Assembly (NCBI GenBank): GCA_016710785.1
Contig: JADJUE010000004.1
Span: forward strand, 292,710 to 356,709
Direction: 5' to 3'
Length of the DNA stretch: 64,000 bases
DNA from: Candidatus Epilinea brevis
GTDB taxonomy: Bacteria > Chloroflexota > Anaerolineae > Epilineales > Epilineaceae
Shown: piece by piece, positions 17,905-26,746 of the stretch
How the letters are laid out: each line of letters opens with the position of its first letter
Numbering within the stretch: position 1 is the first letter of the stretch
The notes under the pieces: generated by a model
Seen by the model: the letters and a program-made list of their open reading frames with translations, nothing else
What the model was told of the DNA's origin: nothing
Databases searched by the model: none
Position numbers and translations under genes: made by a program

Positions 17905-19404
17905 ATGCAAGGCGACAACGTCCGCTACCCCCTTGCCGACCGGCGGACCTGGTTGTGGTTCGCGGTAGGACTGGTCCTGCTCGTCTTCTCCTCCGGCCGC
18001 CTGGCGGTGCCACTGCTGGCCTGGGTGGCGCCGGTCTTCTTCGTACGCTTCATGCGCAGCGTACGGCGCGTCAGCCTGGGCCTGCTGGCGGTGGCCCTGG
18101 CCGGCATGGCCATGTTGGCCATCAGCTGGCGGGGGATGATCGCCATCCCGCCGCCGGCGGACAGCCTCTTCATCGTCTTCACCGGGCTCCTGTCCACCCT
18201 GCCTCTGTGGGTGGACCGCCGCCTCACGCCGCGGCTGGGGGGCTTCACGGGCACCCTCGTCTTTCCCCTGGCCTCGACCGTCCTGGAGTTCGCCAACATG
18301 GGCCTGGGCTCGCCCCTGGGCAGCTTCGGCGCCACGGCCTACAGCCAGGCGGGCAACCTGGTGCTGCTGCAGCTGCTGTCGGTCACAGGCATCTGGGGCC
18401 TCACTTTGCTGATGGCCTGGCCTGCGTCCCTCTTCAACTGGGCCTGGGAGCGCGGCTGGGACTGGCCGGAGCTGCACCGCGGCCTGCTGGCCGCCGCCGC
18501 GGTGCTGGGCGCGGTCTGGCTCTTCGGCGAGATCCGCCTGGCCGCGGCGGACCTCGCGCCCGGTACTGTCCGCGTAGCCGCCGTCACCGCCGCCTCGCCG
18601 GACCTGAACGAGCTCATGCCCCAGCGCCGAGCGGATCCAGCGGCCTTCCGCACGAACACCGCCGCCATGCGCGATGCCTACTTCGCGGCCAGCCTGCGGG
18701 AGGCGCGCGCAGGGGCCGAGATCATCCTCTGGCCGGAAGGGGCCGGGCTGGTTGCGGAGGAGGACGAGCCGGACTTGACGACCCGGGCCGCGGCCATGGC
18801 CCGCGACGAAGGCCTGTACCTGGCCGTCCCCTTCTTCACCCTCTTCGCGGCGGAGGGCCGCCCGCCGGAGAACCGGCTGCGCGTCTTCGGCCCCTCCGGC
18901 GAGCTGGTGCTGGACCACGTCAAGTACGGCGGCAACGTCATCGAGGGCTCTTTGAAGGGCGACGGCAAGCTGCGCTGGGTGGACACGCCCTTCGGCCGCC
19001 TGTCGGGGGTGATCTGCTGGGACACCGACTTCATCCCCAACATCCGCCAGGCCGGGCGTCAGCGGGTGGACATCCTCCTCTCACCGGCGCATGACTGGGA
19101 GGCCATCACCCCGCTGCATGGGCAGATGAGCGTCTTCCGGGCCATCGAGAACGGGCTGTCGGTGGTTCGACTGGCGGACCAGGGGCTATCGATCGTCGCC
19201 GACCCCTACGGGCGTACCCTCGCCGCCATGGACCACTTTCGAGCCACGGAGCGGGTGATGGTGGCCCAGGTGCCGCTACGGGGCGTGGCGACGGTCTACG
19301 CGCGGATCGGGGACCTCTGCGGCTGGCTGTCCGTGCTGGGGCTGGCGCTTTTGGCCATCCTGGGCTGGCGACGTGGCCGCGGGGAGCCCGACGGCGGGCG
19401 CTGA
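17905..19404 (+). CDS. Membrane carbon-nitrogen hydrolase, apolipoprotein N-acyltransferase-like
   Basis: 499 residues. An N-terminal block of about six hydrophobic helices (FAVGLVLLVFSSGRLAVPLL, then LLAVALAGMAMLAIS and others) precedes a nitrilase fold with the catalytic triad Glu in WPEGAG, Lys in HVKYGGN and Cys in VICWDTDF. The layout is that of Lnt or a related amidase. The final helix (LSVLGLALLAILGW) closes the protein. In Lnt the enzyme acylates the lipoprotein N-terminus; the sequence is only distantly similar, so the substrate is inference. ATG 17905 with the first helix right after it; 108 bp of its 3' end overlap the sigma factor gene on the other strand. Confidence 0.78.
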   Translation: MQGDNVRYPLADRRTWLWFAVGLVLLVFSSGRLAVPLLAWVAPVFFVRFMRSVRRVSLGLLAVALAGMAMLAISWRGMIAIPPPADSLFIVFTGLLSTLPLWVDRRLTPRLGGFTGTLVFPLASTVLEFANMGLGSPLGSFGATAYSQAGNLVLLQLLSVTGIWGLTLLMAWPASLFNWAWERGWDWPELHRGLLAAAAVLGAVWLFGEIRLAAADLAPGTVRVAAVTAASPDLNELMPQRRADPAAFRTNTAAMRDAYFAASLREARAGAEIILWPEGAGLVAEEDEPDLTTRAAAMARDEGLYLAVPFFTLFAAEGRPPENRLRVFGPSGELVLDHVKYGGNVIEGSLKGDGKLRWVDTPFGRLSGVICWDTDFIPNIRQAGRQRVDILLSPAHDWEAITPLHGQMSVFRAIENGLSVVRLADQGLSIVADPYGRTLAAMDHFRATERVMVAQVPLRGVATVYARIGDLCGWLSVLGLALLAILGWRRGRGEPDGGR

Positions 19405-20195
19405 AATCGCGCCTGCAAGGCCGCGCGCAGCGCCGGGGGCAACGCCCCCTGGCCCAGTTGGTGGCAGGCGTCATGGGCCAGATCGAGAGTGCCCATGAGG
19501 GCCCGGCAGCGCTGGCAGAGCTCGGCGGGCGCCACGGGGAAGGGCACGCCGCGGTCCAGGGCCTCCTGCTTGGCCTCCAGCAGGTCCAGGCAGACGGCCC
19601 GGTCATGTTCCGGCGGCGGCGCGGGGCGATGGGGCAGCTGCCGGTCCAGGGCCTGGCGCAGCGCCAGGCGAGCGCGGTGCACCCGCGTCTTGACCGTGGC
19701 CTCCTTCAGGCCGAGTATGCGGGCCACGTCGGCCACCGGCAGCTCGGCGATGTCCTTGAGCACCAGGGCCAGGCGGAAGGGCTCCGGCAGTTCAGCCACC
19801 GCCGCGGTCACCGCCGCCAGGGCCTCGCGGCGCAGCAGACCCTCGATGGCGTCGGCGGCGGCCGGATCCGGCAGGTCGACGATGTCCGCACCGCTCTCAG
19901 GCAACAGCTGCGCGGCGGTGCGCAGCGGCGCGGCGGGCGCGCCGGAGCGCCGGCGGCGCATGCGCCGGCAGGCGCGGGTCGCTATGGCGTAGAGCCAGGT
20001 TCCGGCCTGCGCCCGCCCCTCGAAGCCGTCCCAGCCACGCCAGGCGCTGAGGAAGGTCTCTTGCACCAGGTCGGCGGCGTCCTCGGCGTCGCCGCAGAGG
20101 CGCAGCGCCAGACCGTGGATGCGCCCGCCTTCGGCATCCATCAAGGCCTCGATGGCGGCGCGGCGGTCGGGGGCGGGCGTCGCGGTGGTCGTCAC
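19296..20195 (-). CDS. Sigma-70 family (ECF-like) sigma factor with fused Cys-rich tail
   Basis: 299 residues. Region 2 (AADLVQETFLSAWRG) and region 4 (LPVADVARILGLKEATVKTR, then VHRARLALRQ) are clear. About 80 residues follow with CLDLLEAKQEAL and a CQRCRAL...DACH cluster, a layout like zinc-binding anti-sigma domains (ZAS), here fused to the factor. Its GTG start (20195) overlaps the SulP stop (GTGA), so it is translated with the transporter gene upstream. It would likely act on a stress or sulfur regulon (inference). The stop lies inside the converging gene. Confidence 0.8.
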   Translation of the reverse strand: MTTTATPAPDRRAAIEALMDAEGGRIHGLALRLCGDAEDAADLVQETFLSAWRGWDGFEGRAQAGTWLYAIATRACRRMRRRRSGAPAAPLRTAAQLLPESGADIVDLPDPAAADAIEGLLRREALAAVTAAVAELPEPFRLALVLKDIAELPVADVARILGLKEATVKTRVHRARLALRQALDRQLPHRPAPPPEHDRAVCLDLLEAKQEALDRGVPFPVAPAELCQRCRALMGTLDLAHDACHQLGQGALPPALRAALQARFQRPPSGSPRPRRQPRMAKSASPSTDSQPQRSPIRA

Positions 20196-21967
20196 GCCGT
20201 CAATGGTAGCCCAGCCGGCGTGCTTTCCAGGTGCCGCATGGCCTCATGGGTGCTGAGGAAGATCCGTCCCCCCGCCAGGCGACCGGGGAAGCCGGCACGG
20301 TCCAGGCGGTCCTGCACGGGACCCTTGACCTCAGCCAGGTGGGTGGTCATGCCGGCCGCGCGTAGATCGGCCACCAGGGCCTCCAGCTCCACCAGCGCGC
20401 CGCCCTCGATGCCGTTGACCGCGCTGCAGACCAGGAGCAGGTGCCGAGCCTCCGGACGCGCCGCCACCTCGCGCTGAACGCGATCGCGCAGGAAGCCGAT
20501 GTTCAGCGACGACAAACTCTCGTCGACGCGCAGGGCCAACACTGCCGGCTGGGTGAGGACGCGGTGGCGTAGCACGTTGCGGTAATGCTCGGTGCCCGGC
20601 ACGCGGCCCAGCACGGCCACATGCGGTTGGGCGGCGCGCCATAGATGCAGGCCCACGGTGGCGGCCAGGCCGGCGAGCAGCCCGCGCTCCACACCCAGGA
20701 GCAAGACGCCCCCGAAGGCCAGCAGCATGAGCGCGGCCTCGGCCCGGTCGTAGGCCCAGAGACGACGGAAGGTGGCGGCGTCGAGCAGGCGCAGGACGGC
20801 GGCCAGGATCACGGCGGCCAGGGCGGCCTGGGGGACGCGGGCGAGGTAGGGCGTCAGCCAGGCCACGCTCAGGGCCATGAGGCCGGCCGAGACCAGGGAT
20901 GCCAGGGGCGAGGTCGCGCCGGCGCCCTGGTTGACCATGGTGCGGCTGAAGCCGCCGGTCACCGGGAAGGCGCCGCTGAAGGCCGCGCCGAGGTTGGCGG
21001 CGCCCAAGGCCAGGAGCTCGCGATCGGGTCGGGGCCGGCCGCGGCTGCGCCCGGCCAGGGCCTGGGCCATGGCGTAGCTCTCGGCGAAGCCGGCCAGGCC
21101 GATGACCACCGCGGGCGCGGCGAGGGCGCGCCAGAGGCCGGCGTCCCAGGTCGGCCAGGTGACCTTGGGCAGGCCGGCCGGAACGGTGCCGACCACGAGC
21201 ACCCGGGCGACGCCGTCAAGATCTCCCAGGACCACGGCCAGGGTGGCCAGGCCCACGGCCGCCAGAGGCCCCAGCTTGCGCCAGGCGGCCAGGCGCGGCG
21301 GCAAGGGCAGTCGCTCCAGGACGAGGATGGCGACCAGGGTCGTCAGGCCGAGGGCGGCGCCGGCCGCCGGCACCTGCCCGAAGCCCGTCGGCAGGCCGGC
21401 GAGCAGCTGCGGCAGGCGGTCGCCGCCGGCGCCCTTGAGGCCCAGCAGCGGTCGCAGCTGCCCCACCGCGATGAGCAGCGCCGCCCCGCTGGTGAAGCCG
21501 GCGATGACGGCATGGCTGAGCAGGTGCACCAGCCCGCCCAGGCGCAGCAGGCCCAGCGCCGCCTGCAGCAGGCCCACCAGCAGGGCCAGGGTCAGGGCCA
21601 GGGCGGCGTAGTCGGCGGAGCCGGCGGCGGCCAGAGGGCCGAGGGCGGCCGCCACCATCAACGAAACCATCGCCACAGGGCCTACGGCCAGCGTGGGGCT
21701 GCTGCCCAGGAGGGCATAAAGGGCCACGGGCAGGATGCTGGCGTAGAGCCCCGCCTGGGGCGGCAGCCCGGCCAACTGGGCGTAGGCCATGCTCTGGGGG
21801 ATAAGCAGCGCAGCGACCACCGCGCCGGCCGCCAGGTCTCCCGGCAGCGCGGCGCGGCGGTAATCCCGCAGCCAGGGCGGCGCCAGGCGTCGCAGCCGGC
21901 CGGCGGGCGAGCGGCCGTGGTCGCCAGCCCCGGCCCCCCGCCCTTCGCCCATGGCGCCGCCGCTCAC
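20192..21967 (-). CDS. SulP family inorganic anion transporter with STAS domain
   Basis: 591 residues. N-terminal transport core with about ten hydrophobic helices and the family motif SMAYAQLAGLPPQAGLYAS, followed by a C-terminal STAS domain from about residue 445 (LALRVDESLSSLNIGFLRD, then LLLVCSAVNGIEGGALVELE with the usual Ser replaced by Glu-Gly). Moves sulfate, bicarbonate or other anions; the substrate is not readable. GTG start at 21967 overlaps the rhodanese stop (GTGA), and its own stop overlaps the sigma factor start. Sulfate export or uptake fits the sulfide-handling genes before it. Confidence 0.92.
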   Translation of the reverse strand: MSGGAMGEGRGAGAGDHGRSPAGRLRRLAPPWLRDYRRAALPGDLAAGAVVAALLIPQSMAYAQLAGLPPQAGLYASILPVALYALLGSSPTLAVGPVAMVSLMVAAALGPLAAAGSADYAALALTLALLVGLLQAALGLLRLGGLVHLLSHAVIAGFTSGAALLIAVGQLRPLLGLKGAGGDRLPQLLAGLPTGFGQVPAAGAALGLTTLVAILVLERLPLPPRLAAWRKLGPLAAVGLATLAVVLGDLDGVARVLVVGTVPAGLPKVTWPTWDAGLWRALAAPAVVIGLAGFAESYAMAQALAGRSRGRPRPDRELLALGAANLGAAFSGAFPVTGGFSRTMVNQGAGATSPLASLVSAGLMALSVAWLTPYLARVPQAALAAVILAAVLRLLDAATFRRLWAYDRAEAALMLLAFGGVLLLGVERGLLAGLAATVGLHLWRAAQPHVAVLGRVPGTEHYRNVLRHRVLTQPAVLALRVDESLSSLNIGFLRDRVQREVAARPEARHLLLVCSAVNGIEGGALVELEALVADLRAAGMTTHLAEVKGPVQDRLDRAGFPGRLAGGRIFLSTHEAMRHLESTPAGLPLTA

Positions 21968-22563
21968 GACCGGCCGGCGGTACCGCCGATGCCCGCCGGC
22001 GCGCAGGCGACCTGGTCCGCGGCGAAGCGGCGGTTGTAGGGCAGGCGGGAGAGCAGGGAGGCCAGGAGGCAGTTGCCGCTGAGCCCGGCCCCGAGAAGCC
22101 CGGCCCCCACGCCGCCGGCCAATAGCAGGAAGGAAGGGTGCAGCCAGGCGCCGAGGAGCACGGTCAGGAGGACCATGCCGCCGGCGGTGATCTGTACCTG
22201 GCGCAGCAGGTCCAGCGGCGCTCCCTGGGTGCGCTCGACGGGCAGGCCGGCGGCGGTCCAGGCCTGGATGCCGCCCTTCAGGTGGGTGATCTCGGGCAGG
22301 CCGGCGGCGAGCAGGGCCTGGGCCTCGCGGCCTGAGCGGTTGCCGCTGCGACAGAAGAGGACGGGCCGGCGGCCGGCGGCGGCCTCGGCAAGGCTGTGGG
22401 GGTCCAGGGTGGACATGGGCGTGAGCACGGCGCCGGGCAGGCGCTGGTCGGCGTGCTCGCCGGGGCTGCGCACGTCCAGGGCCACGGCCTTGCCCTCCTG
22501 CAGCCAGCGGTGCAGGGTGGCGGCGTCGACTTCGTGGAAGCGGGTGGTGGCGAGGGTGGTCAT
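21964..22563 (-). CDS. Rhodanese with C-terminal membrane domain (YgaP-like)
   Basis: 199 residues. An N-terminal single rhodanese domain with the active Cys in FCRSGNRSG (about residue 71) and the LDVRSPGEH motif, followed by a DUF2892-type membrane part (AGGMVLLTVLLGAWLHPSFL, then LAGGVGAGLLGAGLSGNCLL). YgaP-type proteins are membrane-bound sulfurtransferases. ATG 22563. It sits 107 bp after the persulfide dioxygenase gene and is translationally coupled to SulP. Confidence 0.9.
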   Translation of the reverse strand: MTTLATTRFHEVDAATLHRWLQEGKAVALDVRSPGEHADQRLPGAVLTPMSTLDPHSLAEAAAGRRPVLFCRSGNRSGREAQALLAAGLPEITHLKGGIQAWTAAGLPVERTQGAPLDLLRQVQITAGGMVLLTVLLGAWLHPSFLLLAGGVGAGLLGAGLSGNCLLASLLSRLPYNRRFAADQVACAPAGIGGTAGRS

Positions 22564-22670
22564 GGGGTATGGGATCCTTTCAAGGCTGGAGACTTGCGGG
22601 ACGGGGGCGGCGGGGATAGCGGCGGGATGCCGCGCGTTGGGGGACGGCCGGCGGGATCGGGTCGGGAAGC

Positions 22671-24077
22671 TCAGCGGGCCACCGGCAGGCCGGCCTGCTC
22701 CCAGGCCAGCATGCCGCCGGTGACGTTGAGGACGTCCTTGCGGCCGGCGCGCTCCAGGACCGAGGCGGCCACGGTGGAGCGGTAGCCGCTGTTGCAGATG
22801 AGCGCCACGGGGCGGCCGCCGTTGGGCACCTGCTCGAGGCGATCCTGGAGGTGGCCGGCGATGATATGCGCGGCGTCGGGCACGCGGCCGAGATCCCATT
22901 CGCTGTCCTCGCGCACGTCCAGGACATGGATGGAGCCAGGCGCCTGGCGCAGGCGCTCGGCCAGCTCGAGAGGGGTCAGCTGCGGGATGTGGCCGAGGGG
23001 CAGGCCGGCCTCGGACCAGGCGGCCAGGCCGCCGTCGAGGCTGCCCCGCACATCGTCCAGGCCGACGCGGACAAGGGCGCGAACGGCCTCGGAGACGTCG
23101 CTGCCGTCGGCGGCCACGAGGGCGATGGGGCGGTCGTAGGGCAGCACCCAGCTGGCCCACGTGGACACCTTCTCCCCGGCCCCGATGCCGTAGCTGCCGG
23201 GGATATGGCCGGCGCCGAAGGCCAGCTGGTCACGCAGGTCGACGACGACGCCGCCCTGGTCGATGAGCGCACGCAGATCGGCCACGCTCAGGACGGCGGC
23301 GCCCGGCAGGCCACCGAGGCTGGGCGCGCCCTCACTGTTGACGCGCTTCATGCGTCGGTAATAGGCGGGGAAGGGCGGCACCGAGCCCAGGATCTTGGCC
23401 ACGAAGGCCGAGCGGTCCAGGGAGGGATCCAGGTAGGGGTTGGCCAGGCGCTCGTAGCCGAGGGTGGTCATGGGGCGACCGCTCATACCGGCCCCGCACA
23501 TGGAGCCGGCCCCGTGGGCCGGGTGCACCTCGAGGCTGTCGGGCAGGTCGGCAAGGCGCTGCACGGAGTCGTAGAGCTGCGAGGCCAGGCCGCGCTTGGC
23601 CTCCTCGCCCAGCAGGTCCGGGCGGCCGAGGCTACCGACGAAGAGGAAGTCGCCGCTCAGCATGAGCATGGGCAGATCGGCCTTGCGGCTGAGGTCGTAG
23701 ACGAGGAAGCTGAGATGCTCGGGGGTGTGGCCTGGCGTGTGCAGGGCCTGAATGCGGACGCCGCCCAGGGTGAGGCTGTCGTGGTCCTGCAGTTCCTGGT
23801 GTGGGAAGGAGGCCTCGAAGATCTCGCCCTTGTCGTAGGCGGAGATGGCCAGCGTTGCGCCGCTGCGCTCGGCGAGTTCCTTGGCCCCCGAGGCGAAGTC
23901 GGCGTGGATGTGGGTCTCCAGGACATGGGTGATGCGCATGCCCTGCTGGTAAGCGTAGTCGAGGTAGACGTCGATGTCGCGGCGCGGATCGACGATGGCC
24001 AACTCGCCGCTGCCGGGGCAGCCAACGGCGTAGCTGTAATGGGACAGGCCCTTGTCTTCGAAGCGTTCGAACACCAT
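22671..24077 (-). CDS. MBL-fold persulfide dioxygenase fused to two rhodanese domains
   Basis: 468 residues. The first 250 residues are a metallo-beta-lactamase fold of the ETHE1/persulfide dioxygenase type, metal motif THIHADFASG (Phe replaces the second His of HxHxDH), with HTPGH and HPAHGAG following. Residues about 260-355 form a first rhodanese domain without the catalytic Cys (LVAADGSDVS), and about 365-465 a second with LICNSGYRS carrying the Cys. The pair releases sulfite from glutathione- or protein-persulfide, then moves sulfur. ATG 24077 is the first start before the MVFERFEDKG strand. Confidence 0.9.
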   Translation of the reverse strand: MVFERFEDKGLSHYSYAVGCPGSGELAIVDPRRDIDVYLDYAYQQGMRITHVLETHIHADFASGAKELAERSGATLAISAYDKGEIFEASFPHQELQDHDSLTLGGVRIQALHTPGHTPEHLSFLVYDLSRKADLPMLMLSGDFLFVGSLGRPDLLGEEAKRGLASQLYDSVQRLADLPDSLEVHPAHGAGSMCGAGMSGRPMTTLGYERLANPYLDPSLDRSAFVAKILGSVPPFPAYYRRMKRVNSEGAPSLGGLPGAAVLSVADLRALIDQGGVVVDLRDQLAFGAGHIPGSYGIGAGEKVSTWASWVLPYDRPIALVAADGSDVSEAVRALVRVGLDDVRGSLDGGLAAWSEAGLPLGHIPQLTPLELAERLRQAPGSIHVLDVREDSEWDLGRVPDAAHIIAGHLQDRLEQVPNGGRPVALICNSGYRSTVAASVLERAGRKDVLNVTGGMLAWEQAGLPVAR

Positions 24078-24326
24078 GATGTTGGCTCCAGGGGCTGGGG
24101 AGGACGCCAGGCGGCGCCCTGACCGGGGAAGGACGTCCCCGGCCGTGAGGGCGCCGGGGCGGTGGGTTCTGCCCCTTTGGAGACACGTTCGGCGAAAAGG
24201 TTCCCGATTGACGTCCGAGCGCTGGCGGACGGGGCGGACGGGGCGGAGGGACAAGGCGGTGGGACGGGGCGGAGGAACGCCCCGCGGAGCATGGGCGGCC
24301 GTCCAGGGATCCGGGCGAGGTGCTTG

Positions 24327-25448
24327 CTAACCGCCACCCCAGGGCCAGGCGACGATCGCCAGGGCCTGCCGGCCCTCCAGCCTGACCGCGCCGGTGGCGG
24401 CGGGCACCGCGGCGCAGTCGCCCTGGGCGAGCGTCAGCCCGCCGCCGTCGACCACGAGTTCCAGGTGGCCCTCGAGGACGAGCACGGAGCGGAAGCCGCC
24501 CGCGGGCAGGGCGAGCCGGCCACTGCCGCGAACCTCGGCCGCCCCGAACCAGCGGTTCTGGATGAGCGGGAGCAGCCGCAGGCCGCTCTGGCGCGGGGCT
24601 TCGCCAAGGCCGGGCCGCGGCGCGGGTGGATCGACGGGTCGCGCCTGTCGGCAGCGCGCCACCAGTGCCCCGCCGGTGGGCGCCTGCCAATCGGTGACGT
24701 CCAGGGCCTGCGCCTCGTGCAGCTCGCGCGGCCGGCCGGCGGGATCGGGGCGGCCGTCAGGGGCGTAGCGGCGATCCCAGTCAAAGAAACGGTAGGTGAC
24801 GCCGCGCTTGCCGGGCGTGATGTATTGCGGCTCCACCACGGTGACGCCCTTGCCGATGGCATGGGGGGTGCCGGGCGGTACATCGTAGACTTGCCCGGGG
24901 GCGACGGGCACGAAGTTGAGCAGTTGCTCCAGCGGCCCGCGCCGCGCCAGGCAGCGTTCGACGTCGGCGCGCGCCACCCCGTCGCGCCAGCCCAGGAAGA
25001 GCCCGGCGCCGGGATCGGCGTCGACGATGATCCAGGCCTCGGGCTTGCCGCTCTCGTCGGCGCCCAGGCGCGGGTCGTCATGGGCGGGATGCACCTGCAC
25101 GGAGAGGTCCTCGCCGGCGTCCAGCAGCTTGAGCAGGAGGGGCAGCTGCCCGCCGCAGGCGCGCGCCCCTTCCTCGCCGAGCCAGGCTACGGGCTGGGCG
25201 GCGACATGGTCGGCGAGCAGGGCGCCGTCCTCGCGCACGCGGCTGGGGAAGGAGGGCTCCACCGACAGCTCCCAGGACTCGCCGATGGTGGCCGCGGCGG
25301 GCAGACCCAGGCCGCGCTTGTAACGCCCGGCGATCCGCGTGCCGCCCCAGGGCGTGCGCGTGGGTGGGGTGAAGTTGTCCGGCTGCAGGAGGAGGGGACG
25401 GGGGGGGGCGGAGGTGGGAGCGAGGTCGAGGTCGGGGACAAGATGCAT
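24327..25448 (-). CDS. manA: Mannose-6-phosphate isomerase, class I
   Basis: 373 residues. Zn ligand pair in LSVQVHPAHDD and the class I motif YDVPPGTPHAIGKG with Glu in VVEPQYI. It interconverts fructose-6-P and mannose-6-P, feeding GDP-mannose. ATG 25448 gives a short N-terminal extension before the family start (LLLQPDNFTPP). FolK in another frame runs on into this gene (25187-25448 overlap), an unusual arrangement. Same operon direction as FolK. Confidence 0.9.
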   Translation of the reverse strand: MHLVPDLDLAPTSAPPRPLLLQPDNFTPPTRTPWGGTRIAGRYKRGLGLPAAATIGESWELSVEPSFPSRVREDGALLADHVAAQPVAWLGEEGARACGGQLPLLLKLLDAGEDLSVQVHPAHDDPRLGADESGKPEAWIIVDADPGAGLFLGWRDGVARADVERCLARRGPLEQLLNFVPVAPGQVYDVPPGTPHAIGKGVTVVEPQYITPGKRGVTYRFFDWDRRYAPDGRPDPAGRPRELHEAQALDVTDWQAPTGGALVARCRQARPVDPPAPRPGLGEAPRQSGLRLLPLIQNRWFGAAEVRGSGRLALPAGGFRSVLVLEGHLELVVDGGGLTLAQGDCAAVPAATGAVRLEGRQALAIVAWPWGGG

Positions 25449-26071
25449 CGCCGGGGTACCGGTTGAAGCCGGGTCGCACCCCGCGGTCCCCGCTGAAGCC
25501 GGCCCCCTCCCCCGACCCCCTCCCCCAAAACGGCTGGGGGAGGGGGAGTGCCGGCGGCGAGGTCTGCGGCGATCGTCGCGAGACTGCGCCCGTCCACCGG
25601 ATGGCGCCAGTCGGGCAGGATGTCGGCGAGGGGCTGAGCGGCATGGCGGTACAGGAGGATGTCGGGGTGGGGCAGGCGCAGGCCGAGGGCGGGATCGTCG
25701 ATGACGAGGTCGTCGTAGAGCGCCAGGTCCAGGTCGATGGGCACGGGCGCGGCGGGATCGGAGGCGCCCGCCGGGTCGCGAAGGCGCCCCAGCTCGGCTT
25801 CGAGGGGCCGCAAGGCCTGGAACTTGAGCTCGGCGGCAGAGAAAGTGGTTTCGAGGAGGAGGGCGGCGTTGAGGTAGGGGGCGCGAGCATCCGTGCCAGC
25901 CGCCGGCGCCACGTCCTCGCTCTGGTAGACGGGCGACACCGCCACGATGCGGCCGAAACGCGCCAGGCGGGCGACGGCATGGCGCAGGTTGCTGCGGGGC
26001 TCGTGGTTGGAGCCCAGGAGGATGGCGGCGCGAGCCCATTCTGCACTGGTTTCGACGGGCAGCACAGGCAT
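25187..26071 (-). CDS. folK: FolK, 2-amino-4-hydroxy-6-hydroxymethyldihydropteridine pyrophosphokinase, run-on 3' end
   Basis: 294 residues as the open frame stands; the family is usually 150-180 residues. The core is ILLGSNHEPRSNLRHA, SPVYQSEDVA, LNAALLLET, and PIDLDLALYDD with LPHPDILLYR. After about residue 175 the sequence turns into low-complexity Pro/Arg/Ser with no homology, and the frame continues through a GC-rich palindromic repeat (25498-25550) into ManA. The real end was probably lost by insertion of that repeat. ATG 26071 overlaps the HicB-like stop (TGATG). Confidence 0.85.
   Translation of the reverse strand: MPVLPVETSAEWARAAILLGSNHEPRSNLRHAVARLARFGRIVAVSPVYQSEDVAPAAGTDARAPYLNAALLLETTFSAAELKFQALRPLEAELGRLRDPAGASDPAAPVPIDLDLALYDDLVIDDPALGLRLPHPDILLYRHAAQPLADILPDWRHPVDGRSLATIAADLAAGTPPPPAVLGEGVGGGGRLQRGPRGATRLQPVPRRCILSPTSTSLPPPPPPVPSSCSRTTSPHPRARPGAARGSPGVTSAAWVCPPRPPSASPGSCRWSPPSPAACARTAPCSPTMSPPSP
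25498..25550. repeat. GC-rich palindromic repeat inside the folK 3' end
   Basis: CCCCCTCCCCCGACCCCCTC-type arm, AAAACGGCTG-type bridge and a GGGGGAGGGGG arm. Related to repeats at 16690 and 61684; it coincides with the extra, non-homologous C-terminal stretch of FolK. Confidence 0.6.
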
Positions 26072-26280
26072 CAGACGGTCAGCTTCTGGACACCTACGAA
26101 CTCGCTGACCGCGGCCTCGGGATCATCTTCAAGGCACAAGGCAACCACCTCGCGGATGTTGGCCAGCATCTCGTGGAGGGTGTGCCCCTGCGCATAGCAT
26201 GCACGCAACTGCGGCACTTCGCCGACGAACCTACCGTCTTCATCACGCTCAACGACGACGTACAGATCTTGAGTCACAAG
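26071..26280 (-). CDS. HicB-like antitoxin domain protein, no HicA partner
   Basis: 69 residues. The short HicB fold is clear: LYVVVERDEDGRFVGEVPQL, RACYAQGHTLHEMLANIREV, VALCLEDDPEA. GTG 26280 gives the family-typical start (VTQDLYVVV). No HicA-type toxin (small double-stranded RNA-binding protein) is found beside it; the neighbour downstream is FolK, with which it overlaps by one base (TGATG). It is an orphan, or its partner lies elsewhere. It lacks a DNA-binding tail. Confidence 0.82.
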   Translation of the reverse strand, partial: LVTQDLYVVVERDEDGRFVGEVPQLRACYAQGHTLHEMLANIREVVALCLEDDPEAAVSEFVGVQKLTV

Positions 26281-26494
26281 TCGCCTCGATCTCGGTGCGC
26301 AGGGACGTCCCAGCGGCTCCGCCGCGACGACTCGCCCGCTGTTCCGGATAGCCGGACCGCAATGATATGAGGCCGCATCTCTGCCGCCAACTCCTTGGTA
26401 GAGTCGGTCGTGGTTGGCTGACCTGACTGATGTTGCCCGCTCGCTGGAATGCAACTAACATCTGGACAGTCTAGCCTGATGAAAGGAACGTTCC

Positions 26495-26746
26495 ATGGTG
26501 GCATGGCAATTGCAAGAGGCGAAGAACCGACTCTCTGAGCTGATCGATCGGGTGCTCGCGGACGGGCCGCAAGTCATCACCCGCCATGGGGTTGAAGTGG
26601 CGGTTGTCCTGCCCTATAGCGCCTACCGCAAGCTGACAGCGCCGACTCAGAACCTCGCGGACTTCTTCATGGCATCACCGCTTCGCAAGGCTGGGCTCGT
26701 GATCGAGCGTGACCAGCGTTCTGAGGTCCGTGAGGTCGAGTTGTGA
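26495..26746 (+). CDS. Type II antitoxin, Phd/YefM family
   Basis: 83 residues. The Phd fold begins with MVAWQLQEAKNRLSELIDRV and continues with GPQVITRHGVEVAVVLPYSAYRKL. Binds its operator and neutralises the PIN toxin that follows. ATG 26495; AAAGGAACG-type site 6 bp upstream. Its stop overlaps the toxin start (GTGA at 26743). Confidence 0.92.
   Translation: MVAWQLQEAKNRLSELIDRVLADGPQVITRHGVEVAVVLPYSAYRKLTAPTQNLADFFMASPLRKAGLVIERDQRSEVREVEL

Noticed and set aside
20645..22039. 464-aa open frame opposite SulP
   Set aside because: Gln/Gly/Ala-rich shadow; SulP is a clear family member.
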